A stretch of 9,358 bases of DNA from Ruminococcaceae bacterium UBA7135 (GCA_002492075.1 DKXD01000176.1:1165-10522); one strand, 5' to 3'; numbered from the stretch's first letter, positions 1-6,498 are shown. Notes: generated by a model from the sequence alone, not told the origin. Made by a program: numbers and translations.

Positions 1-742
1 GTATATGAAGAACTTTGGCGAGTTTTACAAAAACCAAGTCGAGACCGCGAAAACTATCGTGCTGTCGCGCACTCAGAAGCTCTCCGAGGAGAAGCTGGAC
101 GAGGCAGTGAAGATGATACGCGAGCTGAACGAGCACGCTACTATCGTTACCACGAATTGGGACGATATCAACGGTAAGCAGATACTCGCCGCAATGGAAA
201 CGGAGAACAAGTTCGCCGAGGATTTGCTTAAGGACGAGCTTGCTCACCACGAAGAACATCATCACCACGACCATGACGAACACGAACATCATCACGACCA
301 CGACGAGCACGAGCACCACCACGATCACGACGAGCACGAACACCACCACGACCATGATGAGCATGAACACCACCACGATCATGACGAACATGAACATCAC
401 CACCACGAGGACGGCGAGGAGTGTCATTGTCACGATCATGACCACGAACATCATCACCATCATCACGCCGATGAAGTCTTCACTTCTATCGGTATTGAAA
501 GTGCGAAGAAGTTCACTAAGGAAGAGCTTGAAAATGCGCTTTCCAAACTCTCCGGCGAGGAGTACGGCGTTGTTTTGAGAGCAAAGGGTATAGTTCCCGG
601 AGCGGATGGCGTTTGGTATCATTTCGACTTCGTTCCCGAGGAATACGAGGTAAGAACCGGCTCTGCGGACGTTACGGGCAGAATGTGCGTTATTGGTTCA
701 AAGCTGGTCGAGGATAAAATTAAGGCTTTGTTTGGAGTATAA
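1..742 (+). CDS. CobW/G3E-family GTPase with His-rich metal-binding loop, 5' end missing
   Basis: This is the C-terminal part of a COG0523 (CobW/G3E) metallochaperone-type GTPase. The frame is already open at the window edge, and the ATG at position 5 falls inside the GTPase domain, so the true start and the P-loop lie upstream. Counting from that Met, residues 14-24 correspond to the strand leading to the G4 motif, which reads SRTQ instead of NKxD. A very His/Asp/Glu-rich segment follows (about residues 81-155), including five copies of HHHDHDEHE and a CHCHDHDHEH stretch. Residues from about 156 to 245 match a CobW C-terminal domain (VLRAKG, a Trp-containing strand, VIGSKL, terminal LF). Family members insert or deliver Zn, Co or Ni, and the His loop suggests Zn or Ni storage or handoff. 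The next GTPase starts 2 nt after this stop, so the two are surely co-transcribed. The metal and client protein cannot be told from sequence. Confidence 0.88.
   Translation, partial: YMKNFGEFYKNQVETAKTIVLSRTQKLSEEKLDEAVKMIRELNEHATIVTTNWDDINGKQILAAMETENKFAEDLLKDELAHHEEHHHHDHDEHEHHHDHDEHEHHHDHDEHEHHHDHDEHEHHHDHDEHEHHHHEDGEECHCHDHDHEHHHHHHADEVFTSIGIESAKKFTKEELENALSKLSGEEYGVVLRAKGIVPGADGVWYHFDFVPEEYEVRTGSADVTGRMCVIGSKLVEDKIKALFGV
260..394 (+). repeat. Five in-frame 27-bp tandem repeats encoding HHHDHDEHE
   Basis: Units start at 260, 287, 314, 341 and 368, each encoding the same nine residues HHHDHDEHE. The protein repeat is exact, while the DNA copies differ at synonymous third positions (CAC/CAT, GAC/GAT, GAG/GAA). 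Related His-rich sequence flanks it on both sides (245-259 and 395-469). The array forms most of the metal-binding loop of the GTPase. Copy number could vary by slippage in 9-residue steps without breaking the frame. Confidence 0.93.
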
Positions 743-744
743 AA

Positions 745-1692
745 ATGGAAATTCCCGTATATTTAATGACAGGTTTCTTAGAAAGCGGCAAAACGTCGTT
801 TATCCTTGAAACATTGAACGATAAGCAATTCAGCCGCGGCGAGAAAACGCTTGTTATCGCCTGCGAACAGGGAGAAGTCGAATTTGACGAGCGGATAATC
901 AAGGCGTCAAAGTCCGTGGTAGAGTACATCGAGGACGAGGAGGACTTCAACGCCGAAAACCTCAACGCTCTTGTGGCAAAGCACAAGCCCACGCGCATAA
1001 TGCTGGAGTACAACGGTATGTGGAGCTTGCGCAATATGGCTCAAAAAGCGCCCAAGGACTGGATTTTTTACCAGATCTTTATGTTTGTAAACCACGAAAC
1101 GTTCGATATGTATATGAACAATATGCGTCAGCTGTTATCAGATGATATTGCGGTCTCCGACATTATTATCTTTAACCGCTGCGTTCCCGGGCAGGTTGAT
1201 AAAAAACGTCTGCGCCGCGCCGTGAAAGCGCTGAACCCGCGCATCGATATGATGTTCGAGTACGTGAACGGCGAAGTGGAGCAGGGCTTCCAAGGCGACG
1301 ACGAAATGCCCTTCGACGTGAAAGCAGACCCCATTGAGATAGTTCACGATGATTTCGGGCTGTGGTATATCGACATTATGAGCAACGCGCCGCGCTACAA
1401 GGGCAAAAACGTTCATGTTCGCGGAATGGTGTTCAGAGCGTCTAACGTTCCCAAGGGCTATTTTGTTATCTCGCGCCGCGCCATGACCTGCTGCGCCGAT
1501 GATATTCAGGTAGTCGGCATACTCGTAAAATCGCCCGATGCGGACAAGTTTAAGGACGGCGATTGGGTAGAAGTGACCGGCAACGTCATTGCGGAGAAAC
1601 AACAGTGCTATAAGGGAATGGGTCCCGTTATCCTTGCCGACAGCATTCTCCCGACCGAGAAAGCCGAGAGCGAGCTGGTTTACTTTAACTGA
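745..1692 (+). CDS. CobW-like GTPase fused to a TIGR03943/DUF1980-type C-terminal domain
   Basis: The 315-residue protein begins with a G3E-type GTPase domain: a Walker A motif at residues 10-17 (GFLESGKT), then a strand reading LVIACEQGE where many CobW proteins have the switch region. The CxCC metal motif common in COG0523 proteins is absent, and the G4 position reads FNRC (143-146) instead of NKxD. From about residue 196 the sequence changes to a domain like the C-terminal part of TIGR03943 (YcgQ-like) proteins: a 'Y-K-G-K-N-V-x-V-R-G-M-V-F' strand, then SRRAMTCCADD with the characteristic CysCys pair at 249-250, 'DWVEVTGNV', and an ending in VYF. In that family the domain is linked to membrane proteins encoded near CobW genes and metal stress. 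Here it is attached directly to the GTPase. It lies 2 nt after the His-rich GTPase, suggesting a working pair in metal delivery. The role is inferred. Confidence 0.82.
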   Translation: MEIPVYLMTGFLESGKTSFILETLNDKQFSRGEKTLVIACEQGEVEFDERIIKASKSVVEYIEDEEDFNAENLNALVAKHKPTRIMLEYNGMWSLRNMAQKAPKDWIFYQIFMFVNHETFDMYMNNMRQLLSDDIAVSDIIIFNRCVPGQVDKKRLRRAVKALNPRIDMMFEYVNGEVEQGFQGDDEMPFDVKADPIEIVHDDFGLWYIDIMSNAPRYKGKNVHVRGMVFRASNVPKGYFVISRRAMTCCADDIQVVGILVKSPDADKFKDGDWVEVTGNVIAEKQQCYKGMGPVILADSILPTEKAESELVYFN

Positions 1693-1701
1693 GGAGAGTT
1701 T

Positions 1702-2340
1702 ATGACGTTAACTATAGAAAATGAACGTCCCGAGGATTTTCGTATCGTCAAGGAGCTAATAAAACGCGCCTTTTGGAACGTGAATTTTCCCGGCTGCAAC
1801 GAGCATTATTTGGCGCATCATCTGCGCACTCAAAAGGATTTTGTTCCCGAATTGGACTTTGTTCTGAAATTTAACGGGCAAATTATCGCGAGTATTATGT
1901 ACACCAAATCACGGCTGGTTGACGAAAACGGCAATGAGAAAACCGTACTCACGTTCGGACCGCTCGGCGTGCTGCCCGAATATCAGCGGCGGGGATATGG
2001 CAAACGGCTTCTGGAGTATTCTCTTGAAAAGGCGACGGAGTTGGGTTATGAAGCGGTCGTTATTTTCGGCAATCCCGAAAACTATGTTTCAAGCGGTTTT
2101 AAAAGCTGCAAAAAATACAATGTTTCACTTGATAACGGTGAGTATCCCGTACCGCTGCTCGTAAATGAGCTTAAAGAGAGTGCTTTATCGGGGAAAAAGT
2201 GGACGTACAAGGAAAGTGCCGCATACGCAATCGACCCCAAGGGCTTTGCGGATTTCGACAAGGATTTTACGCAAATGGAAAAGGGCTGGCTGCCCGGTCA
2301 GGAACTGTTTTACATTTACAGTAATTCGCGTTTACGTTGA
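1702..2340 (+). CDS. GNAT-family N-acetyltransferase (YhbS-like)
   Basis: The 212-residue protein has a GNAT acetyl-CoA fold. Residues 84-93 give the central strand (TFGPLGVLPE), followed by the pyrophosphate-binding loop Q95-R-R-G-Y-G-K and the helix KRLLEYSLEKA. A later GNPENYVSSGF segment (123-133) resembles the 'G-x-P-x-Y-Y-x-x-x-G-F' pattern of YhbS-type predicted acetyltransferases. About 70 residues after the GNAT core appear specific to this subfamily and contain no motif I recognise. The start is supported by GAGGAG at 1691-1696, five bases before the ATG. The ribosome binding site overlaps the stop codon of the CobW-TIGR03943 gene, so the two are likely co-transcribed. The acceptor substrate (small amine, antibiotic or protein N-terminus) cannot be predicted. 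Confidence 0.85.
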   Translation: MTLTIENERPEDFRIVKELIKRAFWNVNFPGCNEHYLAHHLRTQKDFVPELDFVLKFNGQIIASIMYTKSRLVDENGNEKTVLTFGPLGVLPEYQRRGYGKRLLEYSLEKATELGYEAVVIFGNPENYVSSGFKSCKKYNVSLDNGEYPVPLLVNELKESALSGKKWTYKESAAYAIDPKGFADFDKDFTQMEKGWLPGQELFYIYSNSRLR

Positions 2341-2354
2341 GGATGGATGTTAAT

Positions 2355-2708
2355 ATGAAGATTACCGTAGACAGATCAAGCGTTTGTATGGGCGACGATA
2401 TGGAACCGCATGAGAAGACCTATGAGCTTCCCGATGACGCCGACTGCCACGATTTGCTCAAGGTGCTGCTCACGGACAGTTTTTTCGCGTATATTCGGGG
2501 GAACGACGTGGTGTGGTATCTGTCTGTCGGCGATACGTATTTCGCTTATCTGACAAAGTCGGGGCGCTGTGAAACGCGCGGCGATATACGGCTCTCGGCT
2601 CTCGGAAACTCGCTGCGGTTTCACTATGGCTTTTCGTCCGAAGCCTGGGAGAGAATAAAAGAAAGATTGATCCGTCAGTCGGAGGAGGGAGTACAAAATG
2701 AAGCTTAG
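2355..2708 (+). CDS. Small conserved-looking protein of unknown function
   Basis: I do not recognise this 117-residue protein. It is soluble-looking, with no signal peptide or membrane segment. It starts MKITVDRSSVCMGDD, has an acidic first half, a central aromatic stretch (residues about 43-65, with FFAYIRG, VVWYLSV and YFAY) and a basic helix near the end (EAWERIKERLIRQ). The alternation of short hydrophobic strands suggests a small alpha/beta fold. The start at 2355 is preferred because a GAGG at 2339-2342 lies 12 nt upstream. The ATG at 2343 and the TTG at 2337 are in frame but would have no spaced ribosome binding site. Its last 11 bases overlap the start of the deaminase gene, and its 3' end carries that gene's GGAGGAGGG ribosome binding site, so translation of the two is probably coupled. 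A real gene is likely; the function is unknown. Confidence 0.72.
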   Translation: MKITVDRSSVCMGDDMEPHEKTYELPDDADCHDLLKVLLTDSFFAYIRGNDVVWYLSVGDTYFAYLTKSGRCETRGDIRLSALGNSLRFHYGFSSEAWERIKERLIRQSEEGVQNEA

Positions 2709-3966
2709 ATTTTACAACGCGAAAATTCTTACAATGGAGAACGAGAACATAATTGAGGGCGAACTGCACAGCGACAGCGGGAAAATCTCGTTTGTGGGTG
2801 AAAACGCTCCTAAAGGCAAGTTTGACCGTGAGATAGATTTACAGGGAAACTTGCTCATTCCCGGATTTAAGAACGCGCACACGCACACCGCTATGACGTT
2901 TCTGCGCTCGTTCGCGGACGATCTGCCGCTGAACGACTGGCTGTATGAGCAGGTTTTTCCGCATGAGGCAAAGCTCACCGAGGAAGCGGTGTATGTGTTC
3001 TCGCAGCTCGGAAATATGGAGTATTTAACAAGCGGTATCACATCCTCTTTCGATATGTATATGAAGTTGCCCGCTTATGTTAAGGCTTGTACGGATATGG
3101 GCTATAGAAGCGTACTGTGCGGCTCTATCAACGACTTTGGCGGAACTGTCGAGGGCATTGAGGAGGAGTACAACACATACAATTCGGGCGATTCGCTTAT
3201 TTCTTATCAACTCGGATTTCACGCGGAATACACTACAAAGCGTGAGATACTTGAGGGAATGGCGGCGCTCTCGCAGAAATACAAAGCTCCCGTGTATACT
3301 CACAACAGCGAGACCAAAGCCGAGGTAGAGGGCTGCAAGGAGCGCTACGGTATAACGCCCACCCAGCTTTTTGAGAAGCTCGGTATGCTGGAATACGGCG
3401 GCGGCGGTTTCCATTGCGTTTGGTTTGATGAGCGCGATATGGAGATATTCCGCGATAAGAACCTTTGGATGGTGACGAACCCCGCGTCTAACTTAAAGCT
3501 CGCGAGCGGCATTGCGCCTATCTGCAAAATGAGGACAGCGGGAATGAAGAACTTCGCTATCGGTACTGACGGCGCGGCTTCCAACAACTGTCTTGATATG
3601 TTCAAGGAGATGTTCCTTGTCGCAGGTCTGCAAAAGGTCAAAGAGGAGGACGCGGCGGCGTGTCCCGCGTTTGAGGTACTGGAAATGGCGACAAAGGGTG
3701 GCGCGCTTGCTATGGGACTTAAAGACTGCGATGTTCTGGCGGAGGGGAAGTGTGCGGATTTTGCCATTATCGACCTCAAACAGCCGAATATGCAGCCTCT
3801 GCACAATATCGCGAAAAATCTTGTGTACGCGGGCACTAAGCAGAACGTCAAGATGACGGTTATCGACGGCAAGATACTCTATGAGAACGGCAAGTTCACC
3901 ACCGTTGACGCGAACGAGGTTTACGAGCGCGCGAACAAGCTTACAAAACAGATCTGCGGAGATTGA
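2698..3966 (+). CDS. mtaD: 5-methylthioadenosine/S-adenosylhomocysteine deaminase (amidohydrolase)
   Basis: The 422-residue protein belongs to the metal-dependent amidohydrolase superfamily and looks most like MTA/SAH deaminases, which convert methylthioadenosine or S-adenosylhomocysteine to the inosyl products plus ammonia. Visible landmarks are the HxH metal motif at H61/H63 (NAHTHTAM), the RSF-DDLPLNDWL segment at 70-82 typical of this family, H175 in FHAEYT, H202 with the likely proton-shuttling E205 (THNSE), H239 (FHC), the NPASNLKLASGIAPI block (261-275), and metal ligand D291 in IGTDGAASNN. All expected active-site residues are present and the length is normal. The start has GGAGGAGGG at 2681-2689 and overlaps the upstream gene by 11 bp. 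Close relatives such as guanine deaminase or the SsnA type are less likely given the DDLPLNDWL and SNLKLASG segments. Role: recycling of SAM by-products. Confidence 0.88.
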   Translation: MKLRFYNAKILTMENENIIEGELHSDSGKISFVGENAPKGKFDREIDLQGNLLIPGFKNAHTHTAMTFLRSFADDLPLNDWLYEQVFPHEAKLTEEAVYVFSQLGNMEYLTSGITSSFDMYMKLPAYVKACTDMGYRSVLCGSINDFGGTVEGIEEEYNTYNSGDSLISYQLGFHAEYTTKREILEGMAALSQKYKAPVYTHNSETKAEVEGCKERYGITPTQLFEKLGMLEYGGGGFHCVWFDERDMEIFRDKNLWMVTNPASNLKLASGIAPICKMRTAGMKNFAIGTDGAASNNCLDMFKEMFLVAGLQKVKEEDAAACPAFEVLEMATKGGALAMGLKDCDVLAEGKCADFAIIDLKQPNMQPLHNIAKNLVYAGTKQNVKMTVIDGKILYENGKFTTVDANEVYERANKLTKQICGD

Positions 3967-3979
3967 CATGGAGGAATGT

Positions 3980-4702
3980 ATGGCAGTTGAATTTCCAAAA
4001 ATCGCCGAGGACAGCAGATTAAAATACGCCGTTATCCTTGCGAAATATAACGGAAAATATGTGTTTGTGAAGCATAGGGAACGTGATACTCTTGAATTGC
4101 CTGGAGGTCACCGAGAACCGGGTGAAAACATAGCACAAACCGCCGCGCGTGAGCTTTATGAGGAAACGGGTGCGGTGAAATATTCGTTGCAACAGATGTT
4201 CCCGTATAAAATAAATAATTATGGTATGCTGTTTTATGCGGAGATCGCCAAACTCGGAGAACTGCCGCCGTCGGAGATAGAGCGTGTGGTCTTGCTTGAA
4301 GAGCCGCCGCACGAATTATCAGAGTGGACATATTCCAATGTTCATCCTAAACTGCTTGAAAAAATTGAAAGTGAATTGGAAAAGCCAATGGACTTAAAAA
4401 AATACTTCAAAAAAGGCGAGCTTATCCCCGCGATAGTTCAGGACGTGAACAATGGCGAGGTGCTTATGCTCGCGTATATGAACGAGGAGAGCCTGAAAAA
4501 AACTCTCGAAACGGGCTACACGTGGTTCTGGAGCCGTTCGCGGCAGGAGCTGTGGAACAAGGGCGCGACCTCGGGACACGTTCAAAAGGTAGTCGAGATA
4601 TACGGCGACTGCGACGACGACACGCTGCTTATCAAGGTCGAGCAGACGGGCGCGGCGTGCCACACGGGAAACCGCACCTGCTTTTTCAACAGAATAAAGT
4701 AA
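3980..4702 (+). CDS. hisI: Nudix hydrolase-HisI (phosphoribosyl-AMP cyclohydrolase) fusion
   Basis: One uninterrupted 240-residue frame encodes two complete domains. Residues 1 to about 135 form a Nudix hydrolase with a perfect Nudix box (G43-x5-E49-x7-R57-E58-L-x-E61-E62-x-G64-A); the preceding RDTLELPGG resembles nucleoside-triphosphate Nudix enzymes of the MutT/YtkD type. Residues 137-240 are a full HisI, the third step of histidine biosynthesis, which opens the purine ring of phosphoribosyl-AMP. It has IPAIVQD, VLMLAYMN, TWFWSRSR and LWNKGATSGH, Mg ligands D210/D212/D214 in GDCDDD, and Zn cysteines C211, C227 and C234. The start at 3980 has GGAGG five bases upstream; an ATG at 3968 with GGAG at 3958-3961 is a serious alternative adding four residues. 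An in-frame ATG at 4388 could give free HisI but has only a weak GGAAAAG upstream. The next gene overlaps its stop by 1 nt. Confidence 0.87.
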   Translation: MAVEFPKIAEDSRLKYAVILAKYNGKYVFVKHRERDTLELPGGHREPGENIAQTAARELYEETGAVKYSLQQMFPYKINNYGMLFYAEIAKLGELPPSEIERVVLLEEPPHELSEWTYSNVHPKLLEKIESELEKPMDLKKYFKKGELIPAIVQDVNNGEVLMLAYMNEESLKKTLETGYTWFWSRSRQELWNKGATSGHVQKVVEIYGDCDDDTLLIKVEQTGAACHTGNRTCFFNRIK

Positions 4703-5295
4703 TGGAGATCACTCCCATATTCACCCGAAGAAGCATACGGAAGTTTTCGAAGCGCGAAGTGTCGGTAAAACAGATCGATACATTGCTTAACGCGGCTAGA
4801 AACGCTCCTTCCGCAAAGAACAGACAGCCATGGATGTTTATCGTTTTCGGAGGAGACTGCAAAGCGGAGCTTGAGCGTTGTATGGAGCGCGGACTGCTTC
4901 GTGAGGAAACAGAGCCGATCTTACCGAGATCTGACTTTGGTATTCCCGACGCTAAAAACACGCTTAAAATTATGCGGGAGGCTCCGATACTTATCGTCAT
5001 CATAAATTCCAACGGAACGTCACCGTTTGTTCCGATCGACAGCGACGACCGTGTGACTGAAATATGCGATACGCTTTCGATAGGCGCGGCGGTTCAGAAT
5101 ATGCTGCTGACGGCGGAAAATCTGGGTCTGGGTACTTTATGGATAGCCAACACCTGTTTCGCGTATCCCGAGCTTACGGAGTTTCTGAAAACGGGCGGGC
5201 AGTTGGTTGGTGCAGTCGCGGTGGGATATGCCGATGAAACTCCGCCGCAGCGTTCGCGAAAGGGCATTGAAGAGATTGCCGAATACAGATTTTAA
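4702..5295 (+). CDS. Nitroreductase-family FMN oxidoreductase
   Basis: The 197-residue protein fits the nitroreductase superfamily, FMN-dependent NAD(P)H oxidoreductases that usually act as dimers. The N-terminal RRSIRKF (9-15) is the usual phosphate/FMN-contacting motif. APSAKNRQPWMFIVF (35-49) is the second conserved block. SIGAAVQNMLLTAENLGLGTLWI (126-148) is the conserved helix and strand that pack on FMN, and VGAVAVGYADETPP (169-182) closes the fold. The ATG is joined to the HisI stop as TAATG (1-nt overlap) and has no clear ribosome binding site, so it is probably translated by re-initiation after the Nudix-HisI protein. The length is typical of the smaller family members. The physiological substrate (quinone, flavin, nitro compound or another) cannot be deduced. 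Confidence 0.87.
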   Translation: MEITPIFTRRSIRKFSKREVSVKQIDTLLNAARNAPSAKNRQPWMFIVFGGDCKAELERCMERGLLREETEPILPRSDFGIPDAKNTLKIMREAPILIVIINSNGTSPFVPIDSDDRVTEICDTLSIGAAVQNMLLTAENLGLGTLWIANTCFAYPELTEFLKTGGQLVGAVAVGYADETPPQRSRKGIEEIAEYRF

Positions 5296-5329
5296 AGTAT
5301 AAAGAACAAATTGATTAAGAGGTTTGACG

Positions 5330-5917
5330 ATGAACTTTTTGGTAAGAAAGCTGACCCCCGAAGATGCCGAAGCGTACGCGGCTTTTTTCGATACTACTCC
5401 GCACGACGACCATAACCCCGAGAATACTTGTTATTGCGTGAACTGGTGCAGCGCGGATCACCGCGCGTTGGAGCAGCCCGACCGCGAGAAACGCCGTGCT
5501 ATGGCGGTAGACTATGTGCGGAATGGCATTCTCAAAGGATATGTTGCGTTAAAGGACAACAAGATAATCGGTTGGTGCAACGCGAACACAAAATCCGACT
5601 GCCGCAATTGTGCGGGAATTGTTTTCGCTTTGCCCGATCTGCAAAAGGCGGTATCCGCGCCCGAGGAAAAGGTCAAGGCGGTATATTGCTTTATGATCGC
5701 GGAGGAGTATCACAGACAGGGAATAGCCCGCAGACTTTTGCAGGCGGTCTGTGAGGATGCAAAAAAGGACGGATTTGATTATGTCGAAGCATATCCTCAA
5801 AAAGACTCTTCCGTGACGTATATGCAGTTTATGGGCTTTGACGAATTGTACAAAAGCGAGGGCTTTGAGCATTATATGGAGCTGGAAGATAAGTTTGTAG
5901 TGCGGAAGTATCTTTGA
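5330..5917 (+). CDS. GNAT-family N-acetyltransferase, Cys-rich
   Basis: The 195-residue protein has the GNAT acetyl-CoA motif: FMIAEEYHRQGIARRLLQ (121-138), with R129-Q-G-I-A-R as the pyrophosphate loop, followed by the strand YVEAYP and a terminal MGF (168-170) as in many acetyltransferases. It is unusually Cys-rich in the N-terminal half, with C34-x-C36-x3-C40, C83, C91 and C94; such cysteines could bind a metal or simply be structural. The ATG at 5330 has AGAGG at 5318-5322, seven bases upstream. A TTG at 5324 is in frame but too close to that site. The 34-nt gap after the nitroreductase gene holds no obvious promoter or terminator, so it probably belongs to the same transcript. The acetyl acceptor is unknown. 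Confidence 0.85.
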   Translation: MNFLVRKLTPEDAEAYAAFFDTTPHDDHNPENTCYCVNWCSADHRALEQPDREKRRAMAVDYVRNGILKGYVALKDNKIIGWCNANTKSDCRNCAGIVFALPDLQKAVSAPEEKVKAVYCFMIAEEYHRQGIARRLLQAVCEDAKKDGFDYVEAYPQKDSSVTYMQFMGFDELYKSEGFEHYMELEDKFVVRKYL

Positions 5918-5964
5918 TATGATTAGTTCGACAAATGGAAATTTAATTGAAAGGGAGAACAAAA

Positions 5965-6387
5965 ATGCAGATTGTACCCACACTGAATTTTGGAGGGGCT
6001 TGTCGGGAAGCAATTCAAATGTATGAAAAGGCATTTAATGCAAAGATTAGTTGTCTGATTACATATGAAGAAGCGAATGACCCTGCATATAATCCGCTAC
6101 TTAAAGAAAATCAAAAAGAATACATTTATCATTCGGAACTTGTGCTGGGCGATCAAAGGATCATTATGAGTGATACCGTGGATATTGAGTTTCAAACGTG
6201 CTATTCGAATTTTCTCACTATCATATATGATACTAAAGAAGAAGTACAAAGAGCATATGAGATCATGAAAGAGGGAAGTAAGACAATATATCAAATGGAA
6301 GCCACTTCATACAGTTCCTGTAGAGTTGTTTTCGTTGATAAGTTTGGAATTCGTTGGGGAATTATGACCGAGCAAACAAAGCGATAA
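5965..6387 (+). CDS. VOC-superfamily (PhnB-like/glyoxalase fold) protein
   Basis: The 140-residue protein resembles PhnB-like members of the vicinal-oxygen-chelate superfamily. It has an N-terminal VPTLNFGGACREAIQMYEKAF (family pattern 'P-Y-L-x-F-x-G-x-x-x-E-A-i-x-F-Y'), a central HSELVLGDQRIIMSD (56-70) with H56 at a position often used for metal, and a C-terminal VDKFGIRWGIM (124-134). Such proteins include fosfomycin- and bleomycin-resistance relatives and many of unknown role; nothing here picks one activity. The start has AGGGAGA at 5952-5958 about six bases before the ATG; an upstream in-frame TTG at 5947 would place that site inside the gene. Base composition is clearly more AT-rich than in genes on either side, with codons such as ATA, AGA and TTT more frequent, which suggests later acquisition. 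Two hairpins follow it. Confidence 0.85.
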   Translation: MQIVPTLNFGGACREAIQMYEKAFNAKISCLITYEEANDPAYNPLLKENQKEYIYHSELVLGDQRIIMSDTVDIEFQTCYSNFLTIIYDTKEEVQRAYEIMKEGSKTIYQMEATSYSSCRVVFVDKFGIRWGIMTEQTKR

Positions 6388-6401
6388 ATTCCAGTTTATC
6401 G

Positions 6402-6433
6402 AGCAGTTATCCATAAGGGGTAACTGTTTCTTT
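6402..6433 (+). terminator. Hairpin with U-rich tail, probable terminator of the VOC gene transcript
   Basis: CAGTTATCC (6404-6412) pairs with GGGTAACTG (6418-6426), nine base pairs with one T-G wobble and a 5-nt loop. The stem can extend outward by an A-T pair flanked by wobble pairs using 6401-6403 and 6427-6429. The 3' side continues as TTTCTTTC, a broken T tract, so it fits a moderate intrinsic terminator located 16 nt after the VOC stop codon. Confidence 0.62.
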
Positions 6434-6459
6434 CGTCACTTCCATGAAAGAAAAATTTT
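6427..6459 (+). terminator. Second hairpin with short T run, possible back-up terminator
   Basis: TTTCTTTC (6427-6434) is perfectly complementary to GAAAGAAA (6446-6453), and the inner G-T and T-A pairs extend the stem to ten. AATTTTA follows. The T tract of the first hairpin is the 5' arm of this one, so the structures abut and compete at 6427-6429. The stem is weak in GC, so it may only assist the first hairpin. Confidence 0.4.
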
Positions 6460-6498
6460 ATAGACTATCAATACAAAAGGGACTGAACGGGCGGGGTC

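Noticed and set aside
5..7. ATG at position 5 as the true start of the first gene
   Set aside because: The frame is open to the window edge, and the following residues match the middle of a CobW GTPase, so the P-loop half must lie upstream.
245..469. His-rich stretch as an artificial affinity tag or vector sequence
   Set aside because: It is internal, mixed with Asp/Glu/Cys, followed by a normal CobW C-terminal domain, and similar loops occur naturally in metallochaperone GTPases.
240..578. A Thr/Asn/Met-rich reading frame on the + strand across the His repeats
   Set aside because: It is the shifted frame of the CAC/CAT-GAC repeats inside the CobW gene. It has no ribosome binding site and its low complexity simply mirrors the repeat.
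1138..1602. Long minus-strand frame opposite the second CobW-like gene
   Set aside because: It lies wholly within a well-supported gene, lacks recognisable domains and has no ribosome binding site. Other minus-strand frames (such as those around 3345-3969, 5549-6034 and 8549-8995) were rejected for the same reason.
4370..4392. Frameshift or missing stop between separate Nudix and HisI genes
   Set aside because: The frame runs without a stop through both domains, the linker is natural (a charged helix) and no ribosome binding site of normal strength precedes the internal ATG. A sequencing error cannot be excluded without reads.
5947..5964. Upstream TTG start for the VOC gene
   Set aside because: It would place the AGGGAGA ribosome binding site inside the coding sequence, and the family normally starts near the ATG at 5965.
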